From assembly GCA_027488815.1 (NCBI GenBank), contig JAIYAX010000012.1, forward strand, positions 124,001 to 188,000: a stretch of DNA of 64,000 bases. The letters are read 5' to 3'. The position numbers were made by a program, and so were the translations under genes. The notes under the pieces are model-generated. The model was not told the DNA's origin. It did no database searches and worked only from the letters and a program-made list of their open reading frames with translations. Shown here one piece after another: positions 26,371 through 34,200 of the stretch (within the stretch, counting starts at the first letter, position 1; each line of letters opens with the position of its first letter). The DNA is from Cytophagaceae bacterium. Its GTDB lineage: Bacteria; Bacteroidota; Bacteroidia; Cytophagales; JAIYAX01.

Positions 26371-27280
26371 GTCTGCGTCCGGTAAGGTTTAAAAACAGGT
26401 CGTCAAGGGTGCTTTTCCGGCATTCCAGGCTCAATAGTTCGGCTGATTCCGATTGTAACAAACTGAGCAAAGGGGGAAGTGCTATGGCACTTTCTTTTAC
26501 CTTCAGTCGCACAAAGCCCGGCTCAGCTGCCGGAAGCAAAGACATAAAACCCTGGAGCTTTTCTAATTTAGAAAGTGACATTGGCAAAGGGGTCTTAAAC
26601 TCAATATACTCCCCCGGAGCAAAGGTGTTGAGCAATTGGCGCAGGTTACCATCGGCCAGCACCTGTCCCTTATCCATGATCACGATGCGGTCGCAGAGAT
26701 AAGAGGCCTCTTCCATATAATGTGTTGTCAGCACCAGAGTAGTTTTTTCTTCCTGATGCAGTTGCTGTAACAAATACCATATTTCTCTACGGGCATGAGG
26801 GTCCAGTCCTGTGGTAGGTTCATCAAGCAGAAGCAAAGCAGGTTTGTGCAGCAATGCCACCGCCAGGGCAAGTCTTTGTCTTTGGCCCCCGGACAGTTGA
26901 ACTGTATAGGTCTTTGATTTTTCCTGCAATTCTACCATCTGCATCACTTCATCAGACCGACTTCTGGGGAGGTTGTAGAAGCTAGCAAATAGATCCAGAG
27001 TCTCTTTGACGGTTACCTTTTCCATGAAGCGAGTTTCCTGCAGAGAAAGACCCACTAGTTTCCTAAGCTGCTGACCATGTTCCTTCCAGTTGAGGCCATC
27101 GATTCTGATCTCGCCTTCATCCGGAACTTGCAGCCCTTCAATCATTTCAACCAAGGTTGTTTTTCCGGCACCATTCGGACCCAGAAGTCCCAGAAAACTG
27201 CCTTTGGGCACTTCCAGACTTAACTGCTGAACAGCGGTAAGTGATTTGTAGCGTTTCGTTACTCCGGAAAGCTGGATCAT
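26360..27280 (-). CDS. ABC transporter ATP-binding protein (drug/lipid exporter type)
   Basis: A 306-residue ATPase with Walker A (GPNGAGKTT), Q-loop (SLQETRF), signature (LSGGQRQRL), Walker B (LLLLDEPTTGLD) and the switch His (TTHYMEE). The C-terminal ~90 residues match the DrrA/CcmA-like regulatory tail. It pairs with the overlapping permease. The gene begins two bases after the stop of the T9SS beta-helix gene, which suggests read-through from upstream. Confidence 0.95.
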   Translation of the reverse strand: MIQLSGVTKRYKSLTAVQQLSLEVPKGSFLGLLGPNGAGKTTLVEMIEGLQVPDEGEIRIDGLNWKEHGQQLRKLVGLSLQETRFMEKVTVKETLDLFASFYNLPRSRSDEVMQMVELQEKSKTYTVQLSGGQRQRLALAVALLHKPALLLLDEPTTGLDPHARREIWYLLQQLHQEEKTTLVLTTHYMEEASYLCDRIVIMDKGQVLADGNLRQLLNTFAPGEYIEFKTPLPMSLSKLEKLQGFMSLLPAAEPGFVRLKVKESAIALPPLLSLLQSESAELLSLECRKSTLDDLFLNLTGRRLEE

Positions 27281-27282
27281 AA

Positions 27283-28722
27283 CTACCTTCTGATCATCAG
27301 CTTTGATGTACTTTCTAGGGTTTTAACCAGGTAAAGGCCTTCCGGTAGTTCATGGATTTCTGCTTTGCCCAGCTCATCAACACGTAGCAGCCATACACGA
27401 CCATCCATGCTCAGCAGGTTGATAAGCCGGTTTGGAGGAGTGGGCCAGATGACGATTTCAGTTGAAGCAGGATTGGGGTAAACCTGAATTAAATTCGGAA
27501 TGAGAGGGTCCAGAGGTGTACTCAATGGTTGCGTACGCCAGGGAGCGTAGATGAGAACTCCAAGTGAAGCAAGATCCGGCTTATGGAAAAGGGTTGCTTC
27601 TACATTAAGACTGTCATACACCCCAAAATCATTGTTTTGGGCAAAAATGGTATCCGGAGTGTTGTTGTAAATATGGTACGTCTGACCCCCGTTGCCATTG
27701 TTGCTGAAGATGTTCAAACCTATGTTGGAGGTGTCAGGGCTAAGTCTGCCGATGTTTGGCTTTGCCAGGTTTTGAATGGTTATGCCCCATAGGTTTCCCC
27801 GAATGGTATTCCCCTGAACAATTACTGAAATAGGTGAACCGTTAAAATTGATGCCTGAGCCACCTAAGTTTGGATTGTTTTGAATGTTGTTGTTCTCGAT
27901 TAAGTTGTTCTTAATCACCCCTCGGTTCGTACCGTTTTGGCAGACGATACCGTAGCGGTTGTTTTTTATCTGGCAATTCTCAATTCTGAAGAAAGAAGAG
28001 CCAATCGGGAATATGCCGATTCCACCGGCCATTGTGTACAGTCCTGTTATTTCGGTGTCAATGATCAGTATGGAGTCAGTAGTAGAGGCTCCCAGATTGA
28101 TCTGAGGCCTGTTGGTGTTGCCGGATACATTTTCAATCATCTTGCAGCGAATGATCTTAGGCCCGTTTTGAATGTTAGCCCCTCCACCTATGGCGGAACC
28201 TGCATTTCTGAAAAAATAACAATCCCGTATTGTCGGGCTGCTTTGGAATAAGTTAAGCGCATTGCTGTTTACTGCTGTATTGTTGAACAAAAAGCGACAA
28301 CTGTCAACCAATATGTTCGCATTAAGTAACCTTAAACCCCCTCCCTCATAGATCTGAAGTTTACGCAAGCTGCTGAGCGGAGAGTTGTTGATCTCCAACC
28401 CTCTGAAGTTCTTTCCGGAAACTCTGGCTTTGATCACGAGGCTATCCGGAGGGTTTATTAAAAGAGTCCCGAAAATGCGGATGTCACGTCCACTATCAAC
28501 TTCAACGACAGCGTTTTGAAAGCACTTAAGGGTGTCGCTGGTTTCGATGGTCACATTCTGCGAGATGCGATAAATGTTTCCGGTTTTGGTAACTACGCCA
28601 CCAGAGTTTGCCACAAGAGAGTCCAGGTTCCAATTTTTACTTGAATTGGGGCTTATGAATTGGGCCTTTGCGCTGGTTTGGATGAAAAGGAAAAGGACAA
28701 GAAGGGAGATAAACGTTTTCAT
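27283..28722 (-). CDS. Right-handed beta-helix protein with T9SS sorting domain
   Basis: About 479 residues from the ATG at 28722, which precedes the signal peptide (TFISLLVLFLFIQTSAKAQ). The central region contains parallel beta-helix repeats rich in Asn and Ile (SCRFLFNNTAVNSN, CQIKNNRYGIVCQNG, IVQGNTIRGNLWGI), as in pectate-lyase-like or adhesin proteins. The C-terminus is a T9SS type A domain (VYPNPASTEIVIWP, ending KLMIRR). No lyase active site is evident. It sits between nitronate monooxygenase and the ABC exporter on the same strand. Confidence 0.88.
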   Translation of the reverse strand: MKTFISLLVLFLFIQTSAKAQFISPNSSKNWNLDSLVANSGGVVTKTGNIYRISQNVTIETSDTLKCFQNAVVEVDSGRDIRIFGTLLINPPDSLVIKARVSGKNFRGLEINNSPLSSLRKLQIYEGGGLRLLNANILVDSCRFLFNNTAVNSNALNLFQSSPTIRDCYFFRNAGSAIGGGANIQNGPKIIRCKMIENVSGNTNRPQINLGASTTDSILIIDTEITGLYTMAGGIGIFPIGSSFFRIENCQIKNNRYGIVCQNGTNRGVIKNNLIENNNIQNNPNLGGSGINFNGSPISVIVQGNTIRGNLWGITIQNLAKPNIGRLSPDTSNIGLNIFSNNGNGGQTYHIYNNTPDTIFAQNNDFGVYDSLNVEATLFHKPDLASLGVLIYAPWRTQPLSTPLDPLIPNLIQVYPNPASTEIVIWPTPPNRLINLLSMDGRVWLLRVDELGKAEIHELPEGLYLVKTLESTSKLMIRR

Positions 28723-28753
28723 TTTGCTGGTTTGTTTCAGTTTAAAAATGGTC

Positions 28754-29698
28754 TCACAACCCACAGAGTTTTTGATTGGTAGAAAGAAACTCTTGCCAGA
28801 TATCCTGTACTATGCTTGCGGCCGGTTCTATTTGCCTGATCATGGCGGAAACTTGTCCGATTTCAAGCTCACCCTCCTCCAGATCACCTTCAAACATGCC
28901 TTTTTTCGCACGGCGCTTGCCTAGAATTTCAGCCAGTTCTTCAGTACTTGCTCCCCTCAGTTCGGCTGACTTTATTTCCTGATAAAATTTGTTTTTAATA
29001 AGCCGAACGGGAGTGAGTTGCTTGATGGAAAGCTCGGTACCTCCTTCATCCGTCTCGGTAATTTTTTGCTTAAAGTTCAGATGAGCTGAGCTTTCCAGAC
29101 TTGCTGCGAAGCGGCTACCGACTTGCACCCCTTCTGCACCCAGAGCGAATGCAGCGGACATCGCCCTGCCGGAACCTATGCCCCCGGCGGCGATTACAGG
29201 AATATCGAGAGCATCAGCAACCAATGGAATCAGGCAAAGGGTAGTTGTCTCTTCACGGCCATTGTGGCCTCCTGCCTCAAATCCTTCTGCCACCACAGCA
29301 TCTACCCCTGCCTCCTGGCTTTTGATGGCAAACTTCCGGGATGAAACCACGTGCACTACTTTTCGGCCTTCTTTTTTAAGTAAGGGGGTGTAGGTTTTAG
29401 GATTGCCCGCAGAGGTGAAAATGATCGGTACTTTTTCTTCCAGAATGATGTTGATCACCTGGTCAAGATCAGGATAAAGCATGGGCACATTCACTGCAAA
29501 AGGCTTATCTGTCGAGGCTTTGTATTTTTGAATATGCTCTCTCAATACATCAGGGTACATGGAGCCACTACCGATGATGCCCAGACCGCCTGCCTGAGAG
29601 ACAGCACTCGCCAGTCTCCAGCCACTGCACCAGATCATTCCTGCCTGTATGATGGGGTAATCGATCCCAAATAGAGAGCAGATCCTGTTGTTCGTCAT
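28754..29698 (-). CDS. Nitronate monooxygenase / 2-nitropropane dioxygenase family protein
   Basis: A 314-residue FMN-dependent TIM-barrel enzyme that oxidises nitronates, or in some cases acts as an enoyl-ACP reductase (FabK-like). Visible features are GIDYPIIQAGMIWCSGWRLASAVSQAGGLGIIG at the N-terminus, the catalytic His in EAGGHNG, and the FMN phosphate loops AAGGIGSG and EGVQVGSRF. The length fits the family. It starts five bases after the nucleotidyltransferase stop codon. Confidence 0.9.
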   Translation of the reverse strand: MTNNRICSLFGIDYPIIQAGMIWCSGWRLASAVSQAGGLGIIGSGSMYPDVLREHIQKYKASTDKPFAVNVPMLYPDLDQVINIILEEKVPIIFTSAGNPKTYTPLLKKEGRKVVHVVSSRKFAIKSQEAGVDAVVAEGFEAGGHNGREETTTLCLIPLVADALDIPVIAAGGIGSGRAMSAAFALGAEGVQVGSRFAASLESSAHLNFKQKITETDEGGTELSIKQLTPVRLIKNKFYQEIKSAELRGASTEELAEILGKRRAKKGMFEGDLEEGELEIGQVSAMIRQIEPAASIVQDIWQEFLSTNQKLCGL

Positions 29699-29703
29699 TG
29701 CAA

Positions 29704-30714
29704 TTAGCTGTTGTTAAAATTGATCTCGGTATTATCCCCTATGTTCAGGCTTTGGTTGGGGCCTTTCAACACACTGTCGTTGCCCACAATTGAGTTTTCC
29801 AAAACAGCAGTTTCCAAAGCGGAATAGGAACCAATGATGGTGTCTTTGATGATTGAGTAGCTGATGGTTGTTTTTTCTCCGATCGCTACATTGGGACCGA
29901 TAATGCTGTGGCTGATTTTACAACCTTCGCCTATGCTTATGGGAGGGATAAAGATGGTGTTATCATGGTCCTTGCAAGGCTTGTTGTGAAAGTCAGGTCG
30001 GCTCATCAGGATGGCATTGGCTTCCAGCAGGTTTTCTTTACGTCCGCAGTCAAACCAATTGTCGACAGCGTAGGTTCGGATCACAGCACCCTTGTTGACC
30101 ATGTACATCAAGGCATCGGTGAGTTGATACTCGCCCTGATTGATCTCCTGCTTTTGGATCAGAAGTCCGCAGGCCTTGATCAGTTCATCAGGCTGGTTGA
30201 TGAGGTAAATTCCCACGAGTGCCAGGTTGGATTTGGGGATTTTTGGCTTTTCTACCAGACGTTTTACGGTACCATCCTCGTTGAGCTCAGCTACTCCAAA
30301 CAAACCCGGTTGATCCACCTTCTTTACACCTACCACATGGTCATTTGAACGCAGAAATTGATCCAGATCAAGTTTGACGATAGTGTCACCCAGAACTATT
30401 AAAAGTTTAGGGCTATTTTTCAGATGTTCTTTAGAGACCCATACCGCCTGAGCCAGGCCCTCACGAGGGTCTTGTACAACAAAAGCAAGCCTTACTCCTG
30501 AATTCTGGCCGTATTGCTCTCTGATGTATGACTCAATCTTATCACCTAAATAACCAATCACAAAGACCAAATCACGGATGCCCGACTCAAGCAAAGAGTC
30601 CACAATATGGGCGATGATAGGTTTACCTGCCACGGGCACCATCGCCTTGGGCTGGGTGTGGGTATGAGGGCGGAGTTTGGTGCCGATACCGGCTACAGGG
30701 ATCAGGGCTTTCAC
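29704..30714 (-). CDS. Sugar-phosphate nucleotidyltransferase (glucose-1-phosphate type) with left-handed beta-helix tail
   Basis: About 336 residues from a GTG at 30714, so that the protein begins with the family start MKALIPVAGIGTKLRP; a TTG at 30720 would add two residues. The nucleotidyl-transfer signature continues with TQPKAMVPVAGKPI, and YQLTDAL is also present. The C-terminal ~70 residues hold hexapeptide repeats (ISIGEGCKISHSIIGPNVAIGE). Such enzymes make NDP-sugars for cell-surface polysaccharide; the specific nucleotide and sugar are not determined. It heads the - strand run that ends at 23785. Confidence 0.88.
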   Translation of the reverse strand: MKALIPVAGIGTKLRPHTHTQPKAMVPVAGKPIIAHIVDSLLESGIRDLVFVIGYLGDKIESYIREQYGQNSGVRLAFVVQDPREGLAQAVWVSKEHLKNSPKLLIVLGDTIVKLDLDQFLRSNDHVVGVKKVDQPGLFGVAELNEDGTVKRLVEKPKIPKSNLALVGIYLINQPDELIKACGLLIQKQEINQGEYQLTDALMYMVNKGAVIRTYAVDNWFDCGRKENLLEANAILMSRPDFHNKPCKDHDNTIFIPPISIGEGCKISHSIIGPNVAIGEKTTISYSIIKDTIIGSYSALETAVLENSIVGNDSVLKGPNQSLNIGDNTEINFNNS

Positions 30715-31175
30715 AAGCAAAGTGGTTGAGAGAGGAGGAGCAAATCCAAGGGAATGTGTGGCTGGTTTCAGGGGCTTAAATTACGACCTTCGGCAGTTTC
30801 TCAGAGATAAATTTACGTCAACAATGTAAATCAGGAGCTGAAAGGGCTTGTCAATAGGATGTAAGAAAAGAGGCCTCTTCGAGGTGGAATTAACATTGAA
30901 GTAACAAAATGGTAAGGATAAATGAGAGAACATATTGAAAATGAAGCATATTTAAAAGCGGACTCGAAAAAAAAATGGGCTTTTTCCACAGAAAATAAAT
31001 CAGAACTTAAATTACGTAACTGACTATTTATCAATACTTTAAAAAGGAAATGTTTGATAGGCTGTGGATAACTGCTTCAAAATGTGGATTACCCTATTCT
31101 TTTTGCCATCATCATAATTTGTTTTGGCTTTACAGGTCGGAGAAGGCTCGTTTTGTGTAATATTACCTGCAAGTT
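30715..31175. other. Intergenic region between divergent genes
   Basis: About 460 A+T-rich bases containing promoters for both neighbours. The only reading frame of note (- strand, 30831-31034) shows no family resemblance and is probably chance. I see no strong hairpin or exact TAnnTTTG box close to either start. Confidence 0.4.
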
Positions 31176-31697
31176 ATGTCCAAGATGTACCGGATCAGTC
31201 AAATTGCTGTCCTTCTTTTTTTCTTTTTGAGCTGCTATCCTCAAGGGTCAGTGGCGCAGGTAAAAGTGATCCGTTTGCCGGAGCTTCAAAGCATGATGAA
31301 GAGCCCTGGAGATAAGCCTTTGATGATTAATTTTTGGGCAACCTGGTGTAAGCCTTGTGTGCAGGAGCTTCCGTATTTTCAGCGACTGGCTGACAGCCTT
31401 CCGGACCGTTTTGAACTGGTATTTGTCAGCCTGGATTTTGCCGCCGACCTGGAGAAAAAGGTGATCCCCTTCGCTCAACGACGGCAGATGAAACAGAAGG
31501 TATTCTTGCTCGATGAGCCGGACTATAACTCCTGGATCGATCTGGTAGCCAAAGAGTGGAGCGGGGCTATTCCCGGAACCCTGATGCTAAGCGCTGACCG
31601 AAGCACCAAAGTTTTTTTTGAAAAAGAGTACCACAGTTCGGCACAGATATGGCTGGACTTTTTACATTCTAGTAATCAACAAACAATTAAACCATGA
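31176..31697 (+). CDS. TlpA-like thioredoxin-fold protein
   Basis: A 173-residue exported protein. After a signal peptide (IAVLLFFFLSCYPQGSVAQ) the thioredoxin domain shows LMINFWATWCKPCVQELPYF, with the WCKPC active site, and the cis-proline region near GAIPGT. Such TlpA/ResA-type proteins reduce or oxidise disulfides in the periplasm, for example for cytochrome c maturation. The Cys in LSCYP could also be a lipoprotein site. It overlaps the next gene by four bases (ATGA). Confidence 0.9.
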   Translation: MSKMYRISQIAVLLFFFLSCYPQGSVAQVKVIRLPELQSMMKSPGDKPLMINFWATWCKPCVQELPYFQRLADSLPDRFELVFVSLDFAADLEKKVIPFAQRRQMKQKVFLLDEPDYNSWIDLVAKEWSGAIPGTLMLSADRSTKVFFEKEYHSSAQIWLDFLHSSNQQTIKP

Positions 31698-32311
31698 AAA
31701 AAACCTTCTTTTCAGCCTTGTTCACAGGGCTTATGATGATCTCATTGATGGCAGCAGGCCCTGGGCCGGGTTATAAGCCTGGAGACAAAGCCATCGATTT
31801 TAACCTCAAAAACATCGACGGGCAAATGATGAGCCTCAAAAGCATGGAGTCGGCCAAAGGCTTTATCGTCGTGTTTACCTGCAACCATTGCCCTTTTTCA
31901 GTGAAATACGAAGACAGAATTATTGCTCTTGATAAGAAATACAAGTCAATGGGATACCCGGTAGTGGCGATCAATCCAAACGACAAGACCAAAGAGCCGG
32001 ATGACAGCTTTGACAAAATGGTAGTCAGAGCGAAGGAAAAAGGCTTTAGCTTCCCTTACTTGTACGACGAGAGCCAGGCGATTGCAAGTGCCTTTGGAGC
32101 CAGCCGTACCCCTCATGTATATGTGTTACGTAAGGCAGGGAGTGACCTGGTGGTTGAATACATCGGTGCTATTGATGACAATGCCAATGATGCCGTCTCG
32201 GCAAAAAATAAATACGTAGAGCAGGCAGTAGATGAGTTGCTTGCCGGCAAAAAGGTAAGCATGGGCTTCACCAAAGCGATCGGCTGCACGATCAAGTGGA
32301 AGGATGCCTGA
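31694..32311 (+). CDS. Redoxin/AhpC-TSA family thioredoxin-like protein
   Basis: A 205-residue exported protein with a signal peptide (FTGLMMISLMAAG). The redoxin domain begins with YKPGDKAIDFNLKNIDG and carries the active-site CNHCPF after FIVVFT, then VAINPNDKTKEPDD and the cis-Pro segment SRTPHVYVL. The CNHC motif replaces the usual CxxC of TlpA and marks a distinct subgroup of 'thioredoxin family' proteins. It is coupled to the TlpA-like gene upstream. Confidence 0.9.
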   Translation: MKKTFFSALFTGLMMISLMAAGPGPGYKPGDKAIDFNLKNIDGQMMSLKSMESAKGFIVVFTCNHCPFSVKYEDRIIALDKKYKSMGYPVVAINPNDKTKEPDDSFDKMVVRAKEKGFSFPYLYDESQAIASAFGASRTPHVYVLRKAGSDLVVEYIGAIDDNANDAVSAKNKYVEQAVDELLAGKKVSMGFTKAIGCTIKWKDA

Positions 32312-32332
32312 GTTAGCAAAGTCTTGAGAGGA

Positions 32333-32357
32333 AAGCCACCGAAAGGTGGCTTATTTG
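32333..32357 (+). terminator. Hairpin terminator after the redoxin gene
   Basis: A perfect stem aagccacc/ggtggctt with a gaaa tetraloop, 21 bases after the stop codon. The T tail is weak. Confidence 0.6.
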
Positions 32358-32485
32358 TTGGTCTTCAGTTCGAGTATACGCTTAAATCTGTCGAAATACA
32401 GTTTAGAAACATTCTTTTCCAAGTTTCTACTTGATCTGTTTTTACAGTACGAAACATTCCTATCAAACAGGGGTAAGCTTAATTA
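32351..32485 (-). pseudogene. Unidentified coding remnant, no start codon
   Basis: A - strand open frame of about 43 codons ends at the stop 32351-32353 and has protein-like composition (SRNLEKNVSKLYFDRFKRIL). It is closed upstream by an in-frame stop and has no ATG for the whole stretch. I do not recognise the family. It partly overlaps the hairpin at 32333-32357. It may be the tail of a lost gene, or chance. Confidence 0.3.
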
Positions 32486-32512
32486 ATATTTGAGAAAGAG
32501 GAATTGTTGTCA

Positions 32513-32653
32513 TTAGTTTTTTGGAGGCGAACGTCTGTGTGGGTCAACAGGAACTGTCTTTGGTACTGGTTTTGGTGCATCAGGATTTTTTCTTGGTGTT
32601 GGTGATGGTGTGGACCTTTTGTGTGGTTTTACTGGAACTGTCTTTTTTGCCAT
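32513..32653 (-). CDS. Proline-rich basic mini-protein, copy B (46 residues)
   Basis: An ATG-to-TAA frame of 46 residues. It is very rich in Pro and Lys, with few acidic residues and no hydrophobic core. A block KTVPVKPHKRSTP near the N-terminus recurs near the C-terminus as KTVPVDPHRRSPP, 28 residues later. It is the partner of the copy at 34055 (39 of 46 residues identical), and of the 19 codons that differ, 12 are purely synonymous, which argues for a translated gene. Copy B starts five bases after the stop of a methylase C-terminal remnant. No endonuclease gene follows it. The function is unknown. Confidence 0.72.
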   Translation of the reverse strand: MAKKTVPVKPHKRSTPSPTPRKNPDAPKPVPKTVPVDPHRRSPPKN

Positions 32654-32658
32654 TTTAT

Positions 32659-32760
32659 TTAGTTTTTAGTATTCTCAATATTTCTTATTTCTTCATCTGT
32701 CAACTCGTAAAGCTGATAAACCAATTGGTCTATTTGGTTTTCTCTCTCGGTTTTAAGGAG
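32659..32760 (-). pseudogene. C-terminal remnant of a second Eco57I-type methylase
   Basis: The - strand frame here reads QIDQLVYQLYELTDEEI and ends ENTKN, closely matching the last residues of the complete methylase at 34201 (QIDQLVYQLYKLTEEEI, ENSKN). Similarity ends abruptly about 30 codons from the stop, and the sequence beyond is unrelated. It shows that a second methylase once preceded mini-gene copy B and was mostly deleted. Confidence 0.75.
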
Positions 32761-33122
32761 AGACAGACACAGGCTGCCGCCAAGTTTTGGCTTGCGGATC
32801 GGCTGGAGTGACTTTGTCCCGCAATGAGAGGGATGTGTGGCTGTGAAGCGTTGGCTTGGGTGCTTCGTTCCTTAAGTGACCCGAAACGTTCCTTATTTGC
32901 ATATTCTAACTGATATTCAATGACATGCGCTTATATTGTAGCGTTCCTTAAAAGGATTTTATAGTTTCTTAAAGGCATACTTGGCATTCCTATCTCTTTG
33001 TTTTTCACTTAATCGCTCTAAGATTTTTTCATTATCCATAAATTGGTTCAAGTACAGCCTTACATTTTTCTCATGAATTCACCCACTGGCGCAAGCATCC
33101 GCTTGTGTCAAGACAGTTTTTT
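32761..33122. other. Degraded accessory sequence downstream of the Mrr gene
   Basis: About 360 bases without an intact gene. A short - strand frame near 32974-33076 (encoding MDNEKILERLSEKQRDRNAK and ending AFKKL) looks like a gene fragment that I cannot place. Short inverted repeats occur at about 32764-32784 (ccgccaag/cttgcgg) and at 33090-33108. Confidence 0.4.
33089..33109. repeat. REP-like small palindrome
   Basis: Near-perfect hairpin cgcaagc/gcttgtg with an atcc-centred loop, directly beyond the Mrr gene. There is no T-run, so it is more like a dispersed palindromic element than a terminator. Confidence 0.4.
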
Positions 33123-34052
33123 TTAGTCATTACTACCTAAAAAATAGATTGAGTGCAATGGAAGCATATTCTTGTCATCGTCAGATAGCTTGTTGTAAAA
33201 CTCTTGCCAAAGGTCAATGAAATTATCAATGTCTATTAGCTTGATATGTCTGTGGCTTTCTCTTGCTGAACGTTCAGCTTCAGAAGTAAAAGTGCCTGAT
33301 GTTACAAATAAACCGATGTCGCCATCTTTGTTGAGAAGCCCTGTCAAACTACGAATGTCGTCAACCGGAACCGATGCATCAGGTCGGTGTTTTATTTGAA
33401 CCTTCAGCCGTGGAGATGTTGCACCTAAAGGGTCGTTATATGCCACAATATCTAAACCACCGTCTTTGCCTTTTGGTGAAATAAAGGGTGTATGATATTT
33501 CATTGCTCTCAATAATGCGGCAACCATATCTTGAAACTCATAAGCATTTTTGCTTCTGATATAGTCTTTTATTCCTGCAATGGCTTGTTCTTCTAATAAG
33601 TCAAGGTTTGCTTTTTGGGTTTGAGTTTTATTTTCCTCAAGTTCAGTTGGCTCGTCATCTGTTTCCTTTCCTTTCTTAGGTTTCCTTTCCTTATTGTCGG
33701 CAACCCAAGTCCTGTAAAGTTGTGAGGCGGTCTCAAGAAGTTTTGCTGGCCCGAGTTTTATTGCTTTTTCACCTTCTTCTGTTAAATACCAAATGCCTTT
33801 ATTTTTTCGTAGAAAACCTGCTTTAATTCCGTCAATGGTGTAGAAATGTAAAATTGATTCCCACCTAACATAGCCTGTCTTCTCATAAATTTGTTTTTCC
33901 CAATCAGTTAGTTCAACTGTCTCACGTATTTTGTCAATGACTTTTTTTCCGGGTAGCTGCCCACCTGCTTCTTTTAATATTTTAAAAGTCGCATACATTG
34001 TCTTGGCTGCTGACTGTTTTGAAGGAGCTAATTTTTCTAATTCTTTATCCAT
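33123..34052 (-). CDS. Mrr-type restriction endonuclease
   Basis: A 309-residue protein. Residues about 10-100 form the winged-helix Mrr N-terminal domain (QLPGKKVIDKIRETVELTDWEKQIYEKTGYVRWE). A charged linker (KERKPKKGKETDDEPTELEE) leads to the PD-(D/E)xK nuclease domain, with GLDIVAYND supplying the Asp and VQIKHRP the QxK motif, as in Mrr enzymes that cut methylated DNA. Its ATG lies two bases after the stop of mini-gene copy A, so it is co-transcribed with it and the methylase. It may cut modified foreign DNA, or act as the nuclease of a combined system. Confidence 0.9.
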   Translation of the reverse strand: MDKELEKLAPSKQSAAKTMYATFKILKEAGGQLPGKKVIDKIRETVELTDWEKQIYEKTGYVRWESILHFYTIDGIKAGFLRKNKGIWYLTEEGEKAIKLGPAKLLETASQLYRTWVADNKERKPKKGKETDDEPTELEENKTQTQKANLDLLEEQAIAGIKDYIRSKNAYEFQDMVAALLRAMKYHTPFISPKGKDGGLDIVAYNDPLGATSPRLKVQIKHRPDASVPVDDIRSLTGLLNKDGDIGLFVTSGTFTSEAERSARESHRHIKLIDIDNFIDLWQEFYNKLSDDDKNMLPLHSIYFLGSND

Positions 34053-34054
34053 TG

Positions 34055-34195
34055 TTACTTCTTTGGTGGTGTTCGTTTATGTGGCTCAACAGGAACTGTC
34101 TTTGGTCCTGGTTTTGGTGCATCAGGATTTTTTCTTGGAGTCGGTGATGGTGTAGACCTCTTGTGAGGTTTAACGGGGACTGTCTTTGTTGGCAT
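34055..34195 (-). CDS. Proline-rich basic mini-protein, copy A (46 residues)
   Basis: An ATG-to-TAA frame of 46 residues set between the methylase (5-base gap) and Mrr (2-base gap). It contains 14 prolines, 9 lysines and 3 arginines against only 2 acidic residues. The block KTVPVKPHKRSTP is repeated as KTVPVEPHKRTPP 28 residues later, with a middle TPRKNPDAPKPGP. It has no signal peptide or known domain. Spacing and conservation in two copies point to a functional small protein of the restriction locus, perhaps one that binds DNA or a partner enzyme; that role is inference. It is below usual gene-calling length limits. Confidence 0.78.
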   Translation of the reverse strand: MPTKTVPVKPHKRSTPSPTPRKNPDAPKPGPKTVPVEPHKRTPPKK

Positions 34196-34200
34196 TTAAT

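Noticed and set aside
30831-31034. - strand 67-codon frame between divergent genes
   Set aside because: No recognisable family or start context and biased composition; probably chance in A+T-rich promoter DNA.
32521-32811. + strand 96-codon frame with a hydrophobic product
   Set aside because: It is the antisense of mini-gene copy B and the methylase remnant; the conservation pattern between the two copies fits the - strand frame.
33089-33109. Palindrome beyond the Mrr gene as a terminator
   Set aside because: No T-run follows it on either strand.
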